Assembly: GCA_035299025.1 (NCBI GenBank)
Contig: DATGXK010000007.1
Span: forward strand, 62,001 to 126,000
Source: Leadbetterella sp035299025
Lineage (GTDB): Bacteria; Bacteroidota; Bacteroidia; Cytophagales; Spirosomataceae
Direction: 5' to 3'
DNA length: 64,000 nt
Below the pieces are notes generated by a model. The model searched no databases. It was given only the letters and a program-made list of their open reading frames with translations, and was not told the origin of the DNA. Positions 35,281 through 43,032 of this stretch are shown here, piece after piece. Positions within the stretch are counted from its first letter, which is position 1, and the number at the start of each line of letters is the position of its first letter. The position numbers and the translations under genes are program-made.

Positions 35281-36621
35281 TTATCTTGGCCCTCTTGAAG
35301 AACCACCGCCACCTCCAGAACTTGAGCCACCGCTGCTTCCTCTCGAACTCGACGAACTTGAGTTAGAAGATCCAGAGCTATAATTACTGCTCCGCGAAGA
35401 AGGGTTGGAGAATGAAGATCCTCTATCATAGCTTGGACTGCTGTATTCATTTCCGCTAGAAGCTCTATTTGAAGAAGAGCGGGTGTAGGTACTTCCTTGT
35501 GCTGAGCTATTTGTGCTTGCACTTCTTGAACTGTAACTTCCAGAGCCAGAAGACGTAGACCTATTGTAAGAATCGTAGCTGGCAGGTCTTCTTGAGCTTG
35601 GATTGTAGGAATCGCTAGAGCTACTGTAAGCTCTTGAATTTGAACTCGAGTAAGTAGAAGTGTTGCTACGTGAAGAGCTGTTGTTTGCGTTTCCGCCTAC
35701 CCAAGTTCCATTTTTTCTGTCGGCCAATACTCTTTCTGAGCTAGTCCCCGAGCCTGAATTGTTTGATGATCTTGAAGCACTGCTAGACGTTCTTGCACTT
35801 GACGAACTTGCCACAGGTCTGGCGGTGTTTACAAATCTATCGTTATAGTTTGCACTATTCCTTCCAGATTCTCTTACACCATAGGTTCTTGAACCATTTT
35901 TGTAAGCATTTTGAGCAATTGCTGCCTGATTGTTATAGTACGGTCTGTAGTTGTTGTAACCACCACCGTAGTAGTCATAAGGGCTGTAGAAGCTATTGTA
36001 ACCCCAAGGTGAGTAGAAACTATTGTAACCCCAAGTAGAATAAAAACTATTGTATCCCCAAGGGCTATAGGCCCAAGAGTCCATCATCCAAGGGTTGCCC
36101 CATGAATTGTATCCCCACGGAGAGTATCTGTTCCATCCGTTGCCCCATCCGCCACCTAGGCCGTATGAAATGAACACACCAGAATTAAATGGAGAGAAGG
36201 AATTGAAACCAAATCTGTTGAAAGGAGAGTTCCATCCCATGGCAATCGGTTGGCTCCAAGAGTTATCCAGCCAGCCTTGGCTGTAGCCATCGGAATACCC
36301 ATCTGTGTAACCAGGGTTAGAGCTTAACTTTCTCTTTAGGTCACGTGAAGTGATGTAATCTTCACTATAATAGTCGTCTGTTGCCTCAACTTGGTCTGGG
36401 TTGTCCACTCTGTCATATTCATCTTCGTAAGGAAGTTGCTGCGTGTTACCGCCATTATTATTGAATGGAGCCTTTGAAGAGGCCACAACCGGAGCGGGTG
36501 CTGCGTCAGCCGAAGTAGCATACATGTCGTCACTTTCTCCTTTGGTTGGAATCTGTTTGCTGGTGCAAGAAGCAAAAGCAACAACAGCTCCCAATAACAA
36601 AACCGAACTTTTGAGTTTCAT
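35281..36621 (-). CDS. Low-complexity lipoprotein with Tyr/Trp/Gly repeats and Ser-rich tail
   Basis: A 446-residue lipoprotein: signal peptide ending in lipobox FASC (Cys19). Residues 60-100 are acidic. Residues about 165-215 hold repeats of YSPWGYNSF (9 residues, encoded by 27-bp DNA repeats). The C-terminal 200 residues are mostly Ser, Asn, Gly and Arg, with many SS and RSS pairs, ending in a glycine run and RGPR. No enzyme domain is visible. It looks disordered and surface-exposed. I do not recognise a characterised family. It is divergent from proS, and a terminator separates it from the porin gene downstream. Confidence 0.8.
   Translation of the reverse strand: MKLKSSVLLLGAVVAFASCTSKQIPTKGESDDMYATSADAAPAPVVASSKAPFNNNGGNTQQLPYEDEYDRVDNPDQVEATDDYYSEDYITSRDLKRKLSSNPGYTDGYSDGYSQGWLDNSWSQPIAMGWNSPFNRFGFNSFSPFNSGVFISYGLGGGWGNGWNRYSPWGYNSWGNPWMMDSWAYSPWGYNSFYSTWGYNSFYSPWGYNSFYSPYDYYGGGYNNYRPYYNNQAAIAQNAYKNGSRTYGVRESGRNSANYNDRFVNTARPVASSSSARTSSSASRSSNNSGSGTSSERVLADRKNGTWVGGNANNSSSRSNTSTYSSSNSRAYSSSSDSYNPSSRRPASYDSYNRSTSSGSGSYSSRSASTNSSAQGSTYTRSSSNRASSGNEYSSPSYDRGSSFSNPSSRSSNYSSGSSNSSSSSSRGSSGGSSSGGGGGSSRGPR
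35980..36060 (-). repeat. 27-bp coding tandem repeat in the lipoprotein gene
   Basis: Three near-identical 27-bp units; the core CTATTGTAACCCCA recurs at 35993, 36020 and 36047 (one base differs in the third). They encode the YSPWGYNSF units of the lipoprotein. Further degenerate copies lie just beyond, up to about 36130. Confidence 0.8.
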
Positions 36622-36758
36622 ATTATTTTTAGATAAAAGGTGTCTTTAATCATTTATACTTTAGACGCCAAATCACCTCGAAAGGTTGCCTTATTTGTCC
36701 AAATATTTTTTGAAATATTCTTAGTGAAATAATTCATTACAAAAATAATATTAAAACT

Positions 36759-36766
36759 TATCTTTG
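36759..36766 (+). promoter_or_regulatory. -7 box of the proS promoter
   Basis: TATCTTTG, an exact TAnnTTTG match, 98 bases before the proS start codon. This predicts a leader of about 90 bases. A short 7-bp palindromic stretch (AATATTT TTTG AAATATT) lies upstream of it at about 36702. Confidence 0.5.
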
Positions 36767-36863
36767 CAACCTCTAAGGCTATTGTTAACAAAATAATTAA
36801 CAAAAGAATTTATAGGTTTAATGCAATTTTAGCTTCTAAAAGTTTAAAAAAATAGAAAGAAAA

Positions 36864-38336
36864 ATGTCTAAAGGACTTCCAAAACGTAGTGAGAATTATT
36901 CTGAGTGGTACAACGAACTCGTAAAAAAGGCTGATTTGGCCGAAAACTCGGCGGTTAGAGGCTGTATGGTTATCAAACCTTATGGTTTTTCGATATGGGA
37001 AAAAATGCAAAGAGCTCTTGACGATATGTTCAAAGAAACTGGACATACCAATGCATATTTTCCCCTATTTATACCCAAATCATTTCTTTCCAAAGAGGCA
37101 TCACATGTAGAAGGGTTTGCAAAAGAATGTGCCGTTGTTACTCACTATAGATTGATAAATGATCCTGACGGAAAAGGTGTGGTAGTAGACCCTGAGGCCA
37201 AGTTGGAGGAAGAACTGATCGTAAGGCCAACCTCAGAAACGGTAATATGGAATACCTACAAAAACTGGGTGCAGTCTTATAGAGATTTGCCTATACTTAT
37301 TAATCAATGGGCTAATGTGGTACGTTGGGAAATGCGAACCCGAATTTTCCTTAGAACAGCTGAGTTTCTTTGGCAAGAAGGCCATACTGCACACTCTACA
37401 AAACAAGAGGCCGAAGAAGAAACTGCTCGTATGCTAGATGTTTATGCCACGTTTGCTGAAAAATGGATGGCTTTGCCAGTAGTGAAGGGTCAAAAGACTG
37501 CCAACGAGCGTTTTGCGGGTGCTGAAGATACCTTGTGCATTGAGGCCATGATGCAAGACGGAAAGGCTTTGCAGGCTGGTACTTCGCACTTTTTGGGACA
37601 AAATTTTGCCAAAGCTTTCGATGTGAAGTTTCAAGATAAATCAGGTTCATTAGAATATGTTTGGGGAACATCATGGGGGGTAAGTACCCGTTTGATGGGA
37701 GCACTGATTATGGCCCACTCCGACGATCTTGGTTTGGTTCTGCCGCCAAAACTGGCACCAATACAGGTGGTTATAGTTCCTATTTTCAAAGGAGATGAAC
37801 AATTGGCTCAGATTTCCGAAAAAATAAATCCATTGGTAAAAGAGCTAAAAGCCAAGGGTGTTTCTGTGAAATTTGATATCGATGATCAAACTAGACCGGG
37901 CTGGAAATTTGCCGAATATGAGCTGAAAGGTGTGCCAGTTAGGGTAGCTGTGGGCATGAGAGATTTGGAAAACAATACAGTTGAGGTGGCCAGAAGAGAT
38001 ACATTGAGTAAAGAGACCGTGTCTATTGACGGTATTGCTACTTATTTAGAGAATCTCTTAACCGACATTCAGGAGAATATTTACAAGAAAGCCTTTGATT
38101 TTAGAGCCGAAAATACTTTCGAGGTAAATACTTGGGATGAATTCTGTGAGAAAATAGAAGAGGGAGGGTTTTTGATGGCCCATTGGGATGGAACTTCCGA
38201 AACAGAGGAGAAAATCAAGGAACTTACCAAGGCAACCATCAGGTGTTTGCCATTTGATGGTGTCCAAGAACCGGGAAAATGTGTGCTTACCGGTAATCCT
38301 TCAAGCAGAAGAGTGATTTTTGCAAGAGCGTATTAA
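36864..38336 (+). CDS. proS: Proline-tRNA ligase (archaeal/eukaryotic type)
   Basis: Charges tRNA-Pro. At 490 residues and lacking the INS editing domain, this is the short ProS type 3 found in archaea, eukaryotes and many Bacteroidota. Class II motifs are visible: motif 2 in NVVRWEMRTRIFLRTAEFLWQEGHTAH-type region and motif 3 in VWGTSWGVSTRLMGALIM. A HGTP anticodon-binding domain follows (about 290-390, PPKLAPIQVVIVPI), then a zinc-site-like C-terminal domain ending in RAY with Cys near CLPFDGVQEPGKCVLTG. The ATG at 36864 begins MSKGLPKRSENYSEWY. slyD follows 17 bases later. Confidence 0.97.
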   Translation: MSKGLPKRSENYSEWYNELVKKADLAENSAVRGCMVIKPYGFSIWEKMQRALDDMFKETGHTNAYFPLFIPKSFLSKEASHVEGFAKECAVVTHYRLINDPDGKGVVVDPEAKLEEELIVRPTSETVIWNTYKNWVQSYRDLPILINQWANVVRWEMRTRIFLRTAEFLWQEGHTAHSTKQEAEEETARMLDVYATFAEKWMALPVVKGQKTANERFAGAEDTLCIEAMMQDGKALQAGTSHFLGQNFAKAFDVKFQDKSGSLEYVWGTSWGVSTRLMGALIMAHSDDLGLVLPPKLAPIQVVIVPIFKGDEQLAQISEKINPLVKELKAKGVSVKFDIDDQTRPGWKFAEYELKGVPVRVAVGMRDLENNTVEVARRDTLSKETVSIDGIATYLENLLTDIQENIYKKAFDFRAENTFEVNTWDEFCEKIEEGGFLMAHWDGTSETEEKIKELTKATIRCLPFDGVQEPGKCVLTGNPSSRRVIFARAY

Positions 38337-38353
38337 CAAATAAATATATAAAA

Positions 38354-38812
38354 ATGGTAAAAGTAGGAGATATCGTTTCACTTCATTATAAAGGGACTTT
38401 AAATGACGGAACTGTATTTGATTCTTCAGAAGGAAGAGAGCCTTTAGAATTCGAAGTTGGTAGCGGTATGGTTATCAAGGGTTTTGACGATGGGGTGATG
38501 GGCATGGCCATTGGCGATAAAAAAGCTATTCATATTGGAGTAGAAGAAGCATATGGCCCTGCCAATGAGCAGATGATTTTCAAATTCGACAAAGCCGGCA
38601 TTCCAGGAGATGTTCCACTTGAAGTTGGAGGAACCCTCAATATGCACGATGGCCAACAGGCAATTCCGGTAATTATCAGAGAAATAGCCGAAGATTACGT
38701 ACTTATGGATGCTAACCATCCCTTGGCTGGTCAGGAACTGAATTTTGATTTGGAACTGGTTTCTATAAAAGATGGAAGCAATCTCGAAGTGGAATTTGAG
38801 GATATCAAATAA
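38354..38812 (+). CDS. SlyD-type FKBP peptidyl-prolyl isomerase
   Basis: A 152-residue cytoplasmic FKBP with an inserted flap domain: the FKBP part is residues about 1-70 and 120-150 (VSLHYKGTLNDGTVFDSSEGREPL, GMVIKGFDDGVMGMAIGDKKAI), and the insert runs from about 75 to 120. It isomerises proline bonds and acts as a folding chaperone. The C-terminus is short and lacks the His/Cys-rich metal-binding tail of E. coli SlyD. It lies 17 bases after proS and is probably co-transcribed with it, up to the shared terminator. Confidence 0.92.
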   Translation: MVKVGDIVSLHYKGTLNDGTVFDSSEGREPLEFEVGSGMVIKGFDDGVMGMAIGDKKAIHIGVEEAYGPANEQMIFKFDKAGIPGDVPLEVGGTLNMHDGQQAIPVIIREIAEDYVLMDANHPLAGQELNFDLELVSIKDGSNLEVEFEDIK

Positions 38813-38837
38813 TTCTTGTGAAGATTTTTTGTAAAAT

Positions 38838-38866
38838 TAAGGGAGCTCGAAAGCTCCCTTATTTGT
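38838..38866. terminator. Shared bidirectional terminator (slyD / metF)
   Basis: A perfect 10-bp stem TAAGGGAGCT/AGCTCCCTTA (38838-38847, 38852-38861) with loop CGAA between the convergent slyD and metF genes. Confidence 0.8.
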
Positions 38867-38867
38867 T

Positions 38868-39827
38868 TTAGAATATCTCTTTTGCTACAGCCATGGTGGT
38901 TGTAGACTTACTCATGGTATAAAAGTGCAAAGCCGGCACACCGAACTTCATAAGCTCTCGGCACTGTGCTATACACCATTCTATTCCTATTTTACGAGCA
39001 TCTTTGTCGTCTTTAGCTTGCCTTACAGCGGCCTCAAACTCTGAGGGCATTTCGAGATAAAATAACTTTGGCAATACCTCCAATTGCTTTTTTGTAGAAA
39101 GGATTTTCAGACCCGGAATTATCGGAATATGAATGTCATTTTCTCTGCATTTGTTTACAAAATCAAAATACTTCTGATTGTCAAAAAACATTTGAGTCAC
39201 CAAGTATTCAGCTCCCGCATTTACTTTGGCTTTCAGATAATCGAAGTCTATTTGATGAGATTCTGCCTCGAAGTGTTTTTCAGGATATGCGGCTGCACCA
39301 ATACAGAAGTTACTTTTAGACAAATACTCGGCTTCTTCGTGCAAATATTTTCCCTTGTTCATGTCTTTTATCTGCGTGATAAGCTCAGCGGCATAAGCAT
39401 GACCATCCGTTTTCGGTTTAAAAGTATTGAAAGGCTTAGCGTGGTCGCCTCTTAGGGCCATCACGTTTTCTATGCCGAGATAATTCAGGTCAATCAATAA
39501 ATCCTCTGTATCGTCTTTGGTAAATCCTCCGCACAAAACATGAGGAACCGCATCTACATCGAATTTGTGCATTATGGCAGAGCAGAGACCCACGGTTCCA
39601 GGTCTTTTTCTGGTTTTGATTTCCTTGTGGGTACCGTCTTCTGATTTTACAGAGATGTATTCCTCTCTATGGTAAGTTACATCTATAAACGGTGGTTTTA
39701 TTTCCATCATAGGTGCTATGTCAGACAATAGCTCGTCTATTTTTCCACCTTTGGCAGGAGGTATTATTTCAATCGAAAATACTGGTTTGTCATTTACTTT
39801 GGCTAAGTGATCTACAACCTTTGGCAT
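38868..39827 (-). CDS. metF: Methylenetetrahydrofolate reductase
   Basis: Reduces 5,10-methylene-THF to 5-methyl-THF, supplying methyl groups for methionine synthesis. The 319 residues form the single FAD-binding TIM barrel of the bacterial enzyme. Conserved blocks: FSIEIIPPAKGG near the N-terminus with the catalytic glutamate, ALRGDHAKPF, and LVTQMFFDNQKYFDFV. It is transcribed alone, convergent with slyD; a -7 box lies 26 bases upstream. Confidence 0.95.
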   Translation of the reverse strand: MPKVVDHLAKVNDKPVFSIEIIPPAKGGKIDELLSDIAPMMEIKPPFIDVTYHREEYISVKSEDGTHKEIKTRKRPGTVGLCSAIMHKFDVDAVPHVLCGGFTKDDTEDLLIDLNYLGIENVMALRGDHAKPFNTFKPKTDGHAYAAELITQIKDMNKGKYLHEEAEYLSKSNFCIGAAAYPEKHFEAESHQIDFDYLKAKVNAGAEYLVTQMFFDNQKYFDFVNKCRENDIHIPIIPGLKILSTKKQLEVLPKLFYLEMPSEFEAAVRQAKDDKDARKIGIEWCIAQCRELMKFGVPALHFYTMSKSTTTMAVAKEIF

Positions 39828-39852
39828 CCTTTGAGATTTATTGTTTGAGCCA

Positions 39853-39860
39853 CAAAATTA
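39853..39860 (-). promoter_or_regulatory. -7 box of the metF promoter
   Basis: On the minus strand this reads TAATTTTG, an exact TAnnTTTG match, 26 bases before the metF start codon. Confidence 0.5.
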
Positions 39861-39912
39861 TGCTTTTTATAAATTTAAATATTGAAAATCCCATTTAAAT
39901 AAAGCAAAAATA

Positions 39913-39920
39913 TAAATTTG
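39913..39920 (+). promoter_or_regulatory. -7 box of the secreted repeat-protein gene
   Basis: TAAATTTG, an exact TAnnTTTG match, 43 bases before the chosen ATG at 39963. It supports that start, because a more upstream TTG start at 39918 would overlap the promoter itself. Confidence 0.5.
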
Positions 39921-39962
39921 GATAAATTATCTAAAAACCTTAAATTTTTATACTTTAAAAAG

Positions 39963-40544
39963 ATGAAAAAACTATTGTTCTCTGTACTTATTATTATCTC
40001 GGCGTCGAGCTTATTCGCCCAGAATTCGTTGGCAGATTTGGTTGGTAACTACAAGTTTGACGGAGCTCCATTCGAAAAAATCGTAATATCTATCAGTGGA
40101 AGTTCGGTTATAGCAGAGGCCGAAGGAGTTGGGAAAGGAGAGATTTTTCCGACAAAAACCAAAGATCAATACACCGAACCCAACAACAACGCCGTCCTTG
40201 TTTTCAACAGAGATGCCAACGGAACGGTGATTTCTCTGACGGTGAAGGTTCAGGGCAACGAACTAAAAGGAATGAAAGAATCCGTCGCTTACGGCCCATA
40301 TCTAGGGAAATACAAATTTGCAGACGATAGTGCAATTCCCTCTATGTTGGTTAGTTTGAAAAACGGGGAGCTTTTTGGTGAAACTGACCAAGGTTCTGCA
40401 GTATTAAAACCCACTGCAAAAAAAGATGTTTTTGAGATAATAGGCTACGATGGCACGGTAGAGTTTTTTCGAGATTCTAACGGAAATGTGACCAAAGTGG
40501 TGCTGCGTGTAAATGATATTGTTTTGAACGGAGAGAAGCAATGA
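39963..40544 (+). CDS. Small secreted protein with an internal duplication
   Basis: A 193-residue exported protein; signal peptide MKKLLFSVLIIISASSLFA then Q. The mature part consists of two related halves of about 80 residues: each starts with a LVGNYKF / YLGKYKF block and ends with an FNRDANG / FRDSNG turn followed by a VT-V block. This pattern resembles DUF3471-type beta domains found at the end of some beta-lactamase-like proteins, but the match is weak. Function unknown. The start was chosen from the signal peptide and from a -7 box at 39913. It converges on a TonB-dependent receptor gene. Confidence 0.75.
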   Translation: MKKLLFSVLIIISASSLFAQNSLADLVGNYKFDGAPFEKIVISISGSSVIAEAEGVGKGEIFPTKTKDQYTEPNNNAVLVFNRDANGTVISLTVKVQGNELKGMKESVAYGPYLGKYKFADDSAIPSMLVSLKNGELFGETDQGSAVLKPTAKKDVFEIIGYDGTVEFFRDSNGNVTKVVLRVNDIVLNGEKQ

Positions 40545-40560
40545 GCTCCTCTCCTTATGT

Positions 40561-42834
40561 TTAGAATTCAATGCGATAGTTGAGCATTGGAACTAGCCCC
40601 AATTGATATTTCGGGGTAATTTTTTGAAGAAACGAGTCATAATATTGGTATGCCAGATTTTTCTGACCGGTTAGATTCTGGATATCCAAAGAGATAGTGC
40701 GAGCCGATTTTTCCTTCGATTTCTTGAAATACATCCTCAAATCAGCCCTGAAATAGTCTGGATTTACGGCTGTTAAGGGCTTGGAGTAGTCGTAAATTGT
40801 TCTTTTGGCAACTATTGAGGCGGCTTCGAGTATTTCGTAATTCCGGAAACCTCCAAGCCAGGTGACTCTGGAGTTTAAACCAAAGATTTTACCCGGTAAC
40901 TTTGACCATTCCTTGCCAAGAGTAAGGTTTACAATATGATTTCCGCTAAATCTGGTCTGATAAAACTTGTTGTCAAACGCCCTAAATTCGGCCTTATAAA
41001 ATGTAGTATTAATGAGGGCAAAAAGTCCCTTGCTCAAATATTTTCTGTAATTAAGTTCAACACCATAGTTTCGTCCTTGACTGCCTATGTTGCTGGCATC
41101 GATAGACACATCTACAACAGTATTTTCATAACCATTCAGAACAGAGAGATATTGGTTTTTTGAAACTGGAGTGTTGAATAAATTTTGGTAGAATATTTCG
41201 CCGAAAAACTCCTGGTTTTCAGTCAATTGAAACTGGTAACCGAGGTTAAAATGGTGAGCCCTTACAGGTCTATATGGCAAAGCAAAGGCATTTTGGCTCG
41301 AAGACTCGTAGCTGTGTAAACCATAAGAGGCTCTGAGGTTAAGTTTATGTGTAAAATCGTAGGCCAATCCCAGTCTGGGTTCGAGATAGGTTTTCTGACT
41401 GAGTGTGTAATGAGGCAATACAAGGCCAATGTTGTAGCTTAATCTACTTTTTTCGGCATTGTTAAGCCTTACAAATGGCTGAATAAGCAATCCATCAAAA
41501 CTGTAGAATGAGGTGCCGTTGTTGAGGAAATTGAATTCGTTGAAATAGTGGTTAACGTTAATTCCGGTTTTCAGGGCCAATGGTTTCGATAGTTTGCCAC
41601 TTAAAACAGACGAAAATCCGAGGATATTTCGTGCTTGATAGGCATAGCTGATATTGACTAAAGGGTTGGCTTGATAGGCATCTCTGAGGTTTTCAAGACC
41701 CGAATTTGCCAAGACCGTTTTAAGTGTCCAGTTTTCGGAAATTTTAAGGCTGTGTTTTAGCCCAATCACGCCCATTCTACTGTAGAAATCAATATTGTTG
41801 AATTCTTTCTCAGATTCCCAAAGGGCTTTGTCAGTGTTTGGTACAAAGTTATTGACTGAGTTTCCACCCATTCCGAAAATCATAAAAGTACCTATCTTGC
41901 GGGTTGGGAAGTTAAAGTTAAAAGCTAAATCTTGAAACTTGATGCTTTCTCCTCCAAAGTCCACACCCATGAGGCCCAATAAGCCCGTAAAAGAATATCT
42001 ATAATTAAAGAGATAACTACTTCCTTTGGTCTTATTTAACGGTCCCTCTGATGATAAGTCTATTCCGATAAGCCCGATTTGAGCGGTATACTGAAACTTC
42101 TTGCTGTTTCCTACTCTGTAGGTCATGTCCATTACACCAGCTAGAGCATTGCCATATTCCGCCGGAAAAGCCCCTGTTAGGAAATTCATGTGGCCTAGCA
42201 TTTGAGCAGAAAGTATATTGGTGCCACCACCGGTTTGTGTAGGTTGGTCAGAGAAAGTGCCTGCATTGCTCAAATGGTTGGGGTTTACTATTTCTACACC
42301 TTCGAGTTTCCATTGTATACTTTCGGGGGTATTGCCTCTTACAGACATCCCATTGGCTTGGTCGTTGGTATTGGTCACGCCAGCAAACGAAAACGCCAGC
42401 CGTGCAGGGTCAAAAAAAGTGGCTGGAAAACGCATGATTTGTTCGTTTGTAATGGTATTTAGACTAGTTATGGCATTAGACATATTTGGTGTGGAGGCCG
42501 TAATCACAACTTCCTGCAAGGTGTTGTTGCTCGCCTGTAGTTCTAAGTCTAACACAAGTTCTTTGGAGTTTTCCAGTATTAATTCCTTCAATATCAGCTT
42601 GGTAAATCCCACAGAGGTGATTTCTATTTCGTGCCGGCCCAAAGGAACGTTCGCCAATACAGCTTCTCCTTTATCGTCGGTTATGGCAGATACTTGGGTG
42701 TTTTTAACCAAGGCTGTGGCACCTGCTATGGGAGATTTGCTGTTTTGGTCTTTTATATTTAGTCTTATGTTTTGACTTTTCTGAGCGAAAGTCGAAAGTG
42801 ATATTAGGATGCAGAGTAAAAAAGCGTATTTCAT
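40561..42834 (-). CDS. TonB-dependent receptor with carboxypeptidase-like N-terminal domain
   Basis: A 757-residue outer-membrane TonB-dependent receptor. The signal peptide is followed by a carboxypeptidase-regulatory-like beta sandwich (about 20-105, IRLNIKDQNSKSPIAGATALV), a plug domain (about 110-225, VVITASTPNMS..., MSVRGNTPESIQWKLEGVEI) and a barrel that ends in LNYRIEF with the terminal Phe. No SusD partner is adjacent, so it is probably a stand-alone transporter, e.g. for a siderophore, cofactor or peptide; the substrate is unknown. A -7 box lies 25 bases upstream. Confidence 0.92.
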   Translation of the reverse strand: MKYAFLLCILISLSTFAQKSQNIRLNIKDQNSKSPIAGATALVKNTQVSAITDDKGEAVLANVPLGRHEIEITSVGFTKLILKELILENSKELVLDLELQASNNTLQEVVITASTPNMSNAITSLNTITNEQIMRFPATFFDPARLAFSFAGVTNTNDQANGMSVRGNTPESIQWKLEGVEIVNPNHLSNAGTFSDQPTQTGGGTNILSAQMLGHMNFLTGAFPAEYGNALAGVMDMTYRVGNSKKFQYTAQIGLIGIDLSSEGPLNKTKGSSYLFNYRYSFTGLLGLMGVDFGGESIKFQDLAFNFNFPTRKIGTFMIFGMGGNSVNNFVPNTDKALWESEKEFNNIDFYSRMGVIGLKHSLKISENWTLKTVLANSGLENLRDAYQANPLVNISYAYQARNILGFSSVLSGKLSKPLALKTGINVNHYFNEFNFLNNGTSFYSFDGLLIQPFVRLNNAEKSRLSYNIGLVLPHYTLSQKTYLEPRLGLAYDFTHKLNLRASYGLHSYESSSQNAFALPYRPVRAHHFNLGYQFQLTENQEFFGEIFYQNLFNTPVSKNQYLSVLNGYENTVVDVSIDASNIGSQGRNYGVELNYRKYLSKGLFALINTTFYKAEFRAFDNKFYQTRFSGNHIVNLTLGKEWSKLPGKIFGLNSRVTWLGGFRNYEILEAASIVAKRTIYDYSKPLTAVNPDYFRADLRMYFKKSKEKSARTISLDIQNLTGQKNLAYQYYDSFLQKITPKYQLGLVPMLNYRIEF

Positions 42835-42858
42835 AAAATTGTCGAAATTATTTCAATA

Positions 42859-42866
42859 CAAATATA
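42859..42866 (-). promoter_or_regulatory. -7 box of the TonB-dependent receptor promoter
   Basis: On the minus strand this reads TATATTTG, an exact TAnnTTTG match, 25 bases before the start codon. A TTTG lies 15 bases upstream of it, slightly short of the usual -33 spacing. Confidence 0.55.
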
Positions 42867-43005
42867 GGTTCTTAATGCATACAAAGAGACTCATTGCTGT
42901 ATAAAACCACACAAGAGTTAATTTTGAATGGACTTCAGTATCGGACAGTTTAGTGTTTCTGATGCCAATATCTTTCTACACCCGTTATGATTTTGGTTTA
43001 TTTAC

Positions 43006-43013
43006 TATCTTTG
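43006..43013 (+). promoter_or_regulatory. -7 box of the AddA-like gene promoter
   Basis: TATCTTTG, an exact TAnnTTTG match and identical to the boxes of pheT and proS, 20 bases before the start codon. Confidence 0.5.
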
Positions 43014-43032
43014 ATTTTTTAGAAATCCAAAT

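Noticed and set aside
35202..35522. A 106-codon minus-strand frame overlapping the low-complexity lipoprotein gene
   Set aside because: It is another frame of the repetitive Ser/Gly coding DNA and lacks any domain; the lipoprotein frame has a proper signal peptide and lipobox.
35980..36060. The 27-bp repeats as a CRISPR array
   Set aside because: The units are contiguous, have no spacers, and keep the coding frame of a lipoprotein.
42218..42775. A 185-codon + strand frame inside the TonB-dependent receptor gene
   Set aside because: It is the complement of a well-supported receptor gene and shows no domain.
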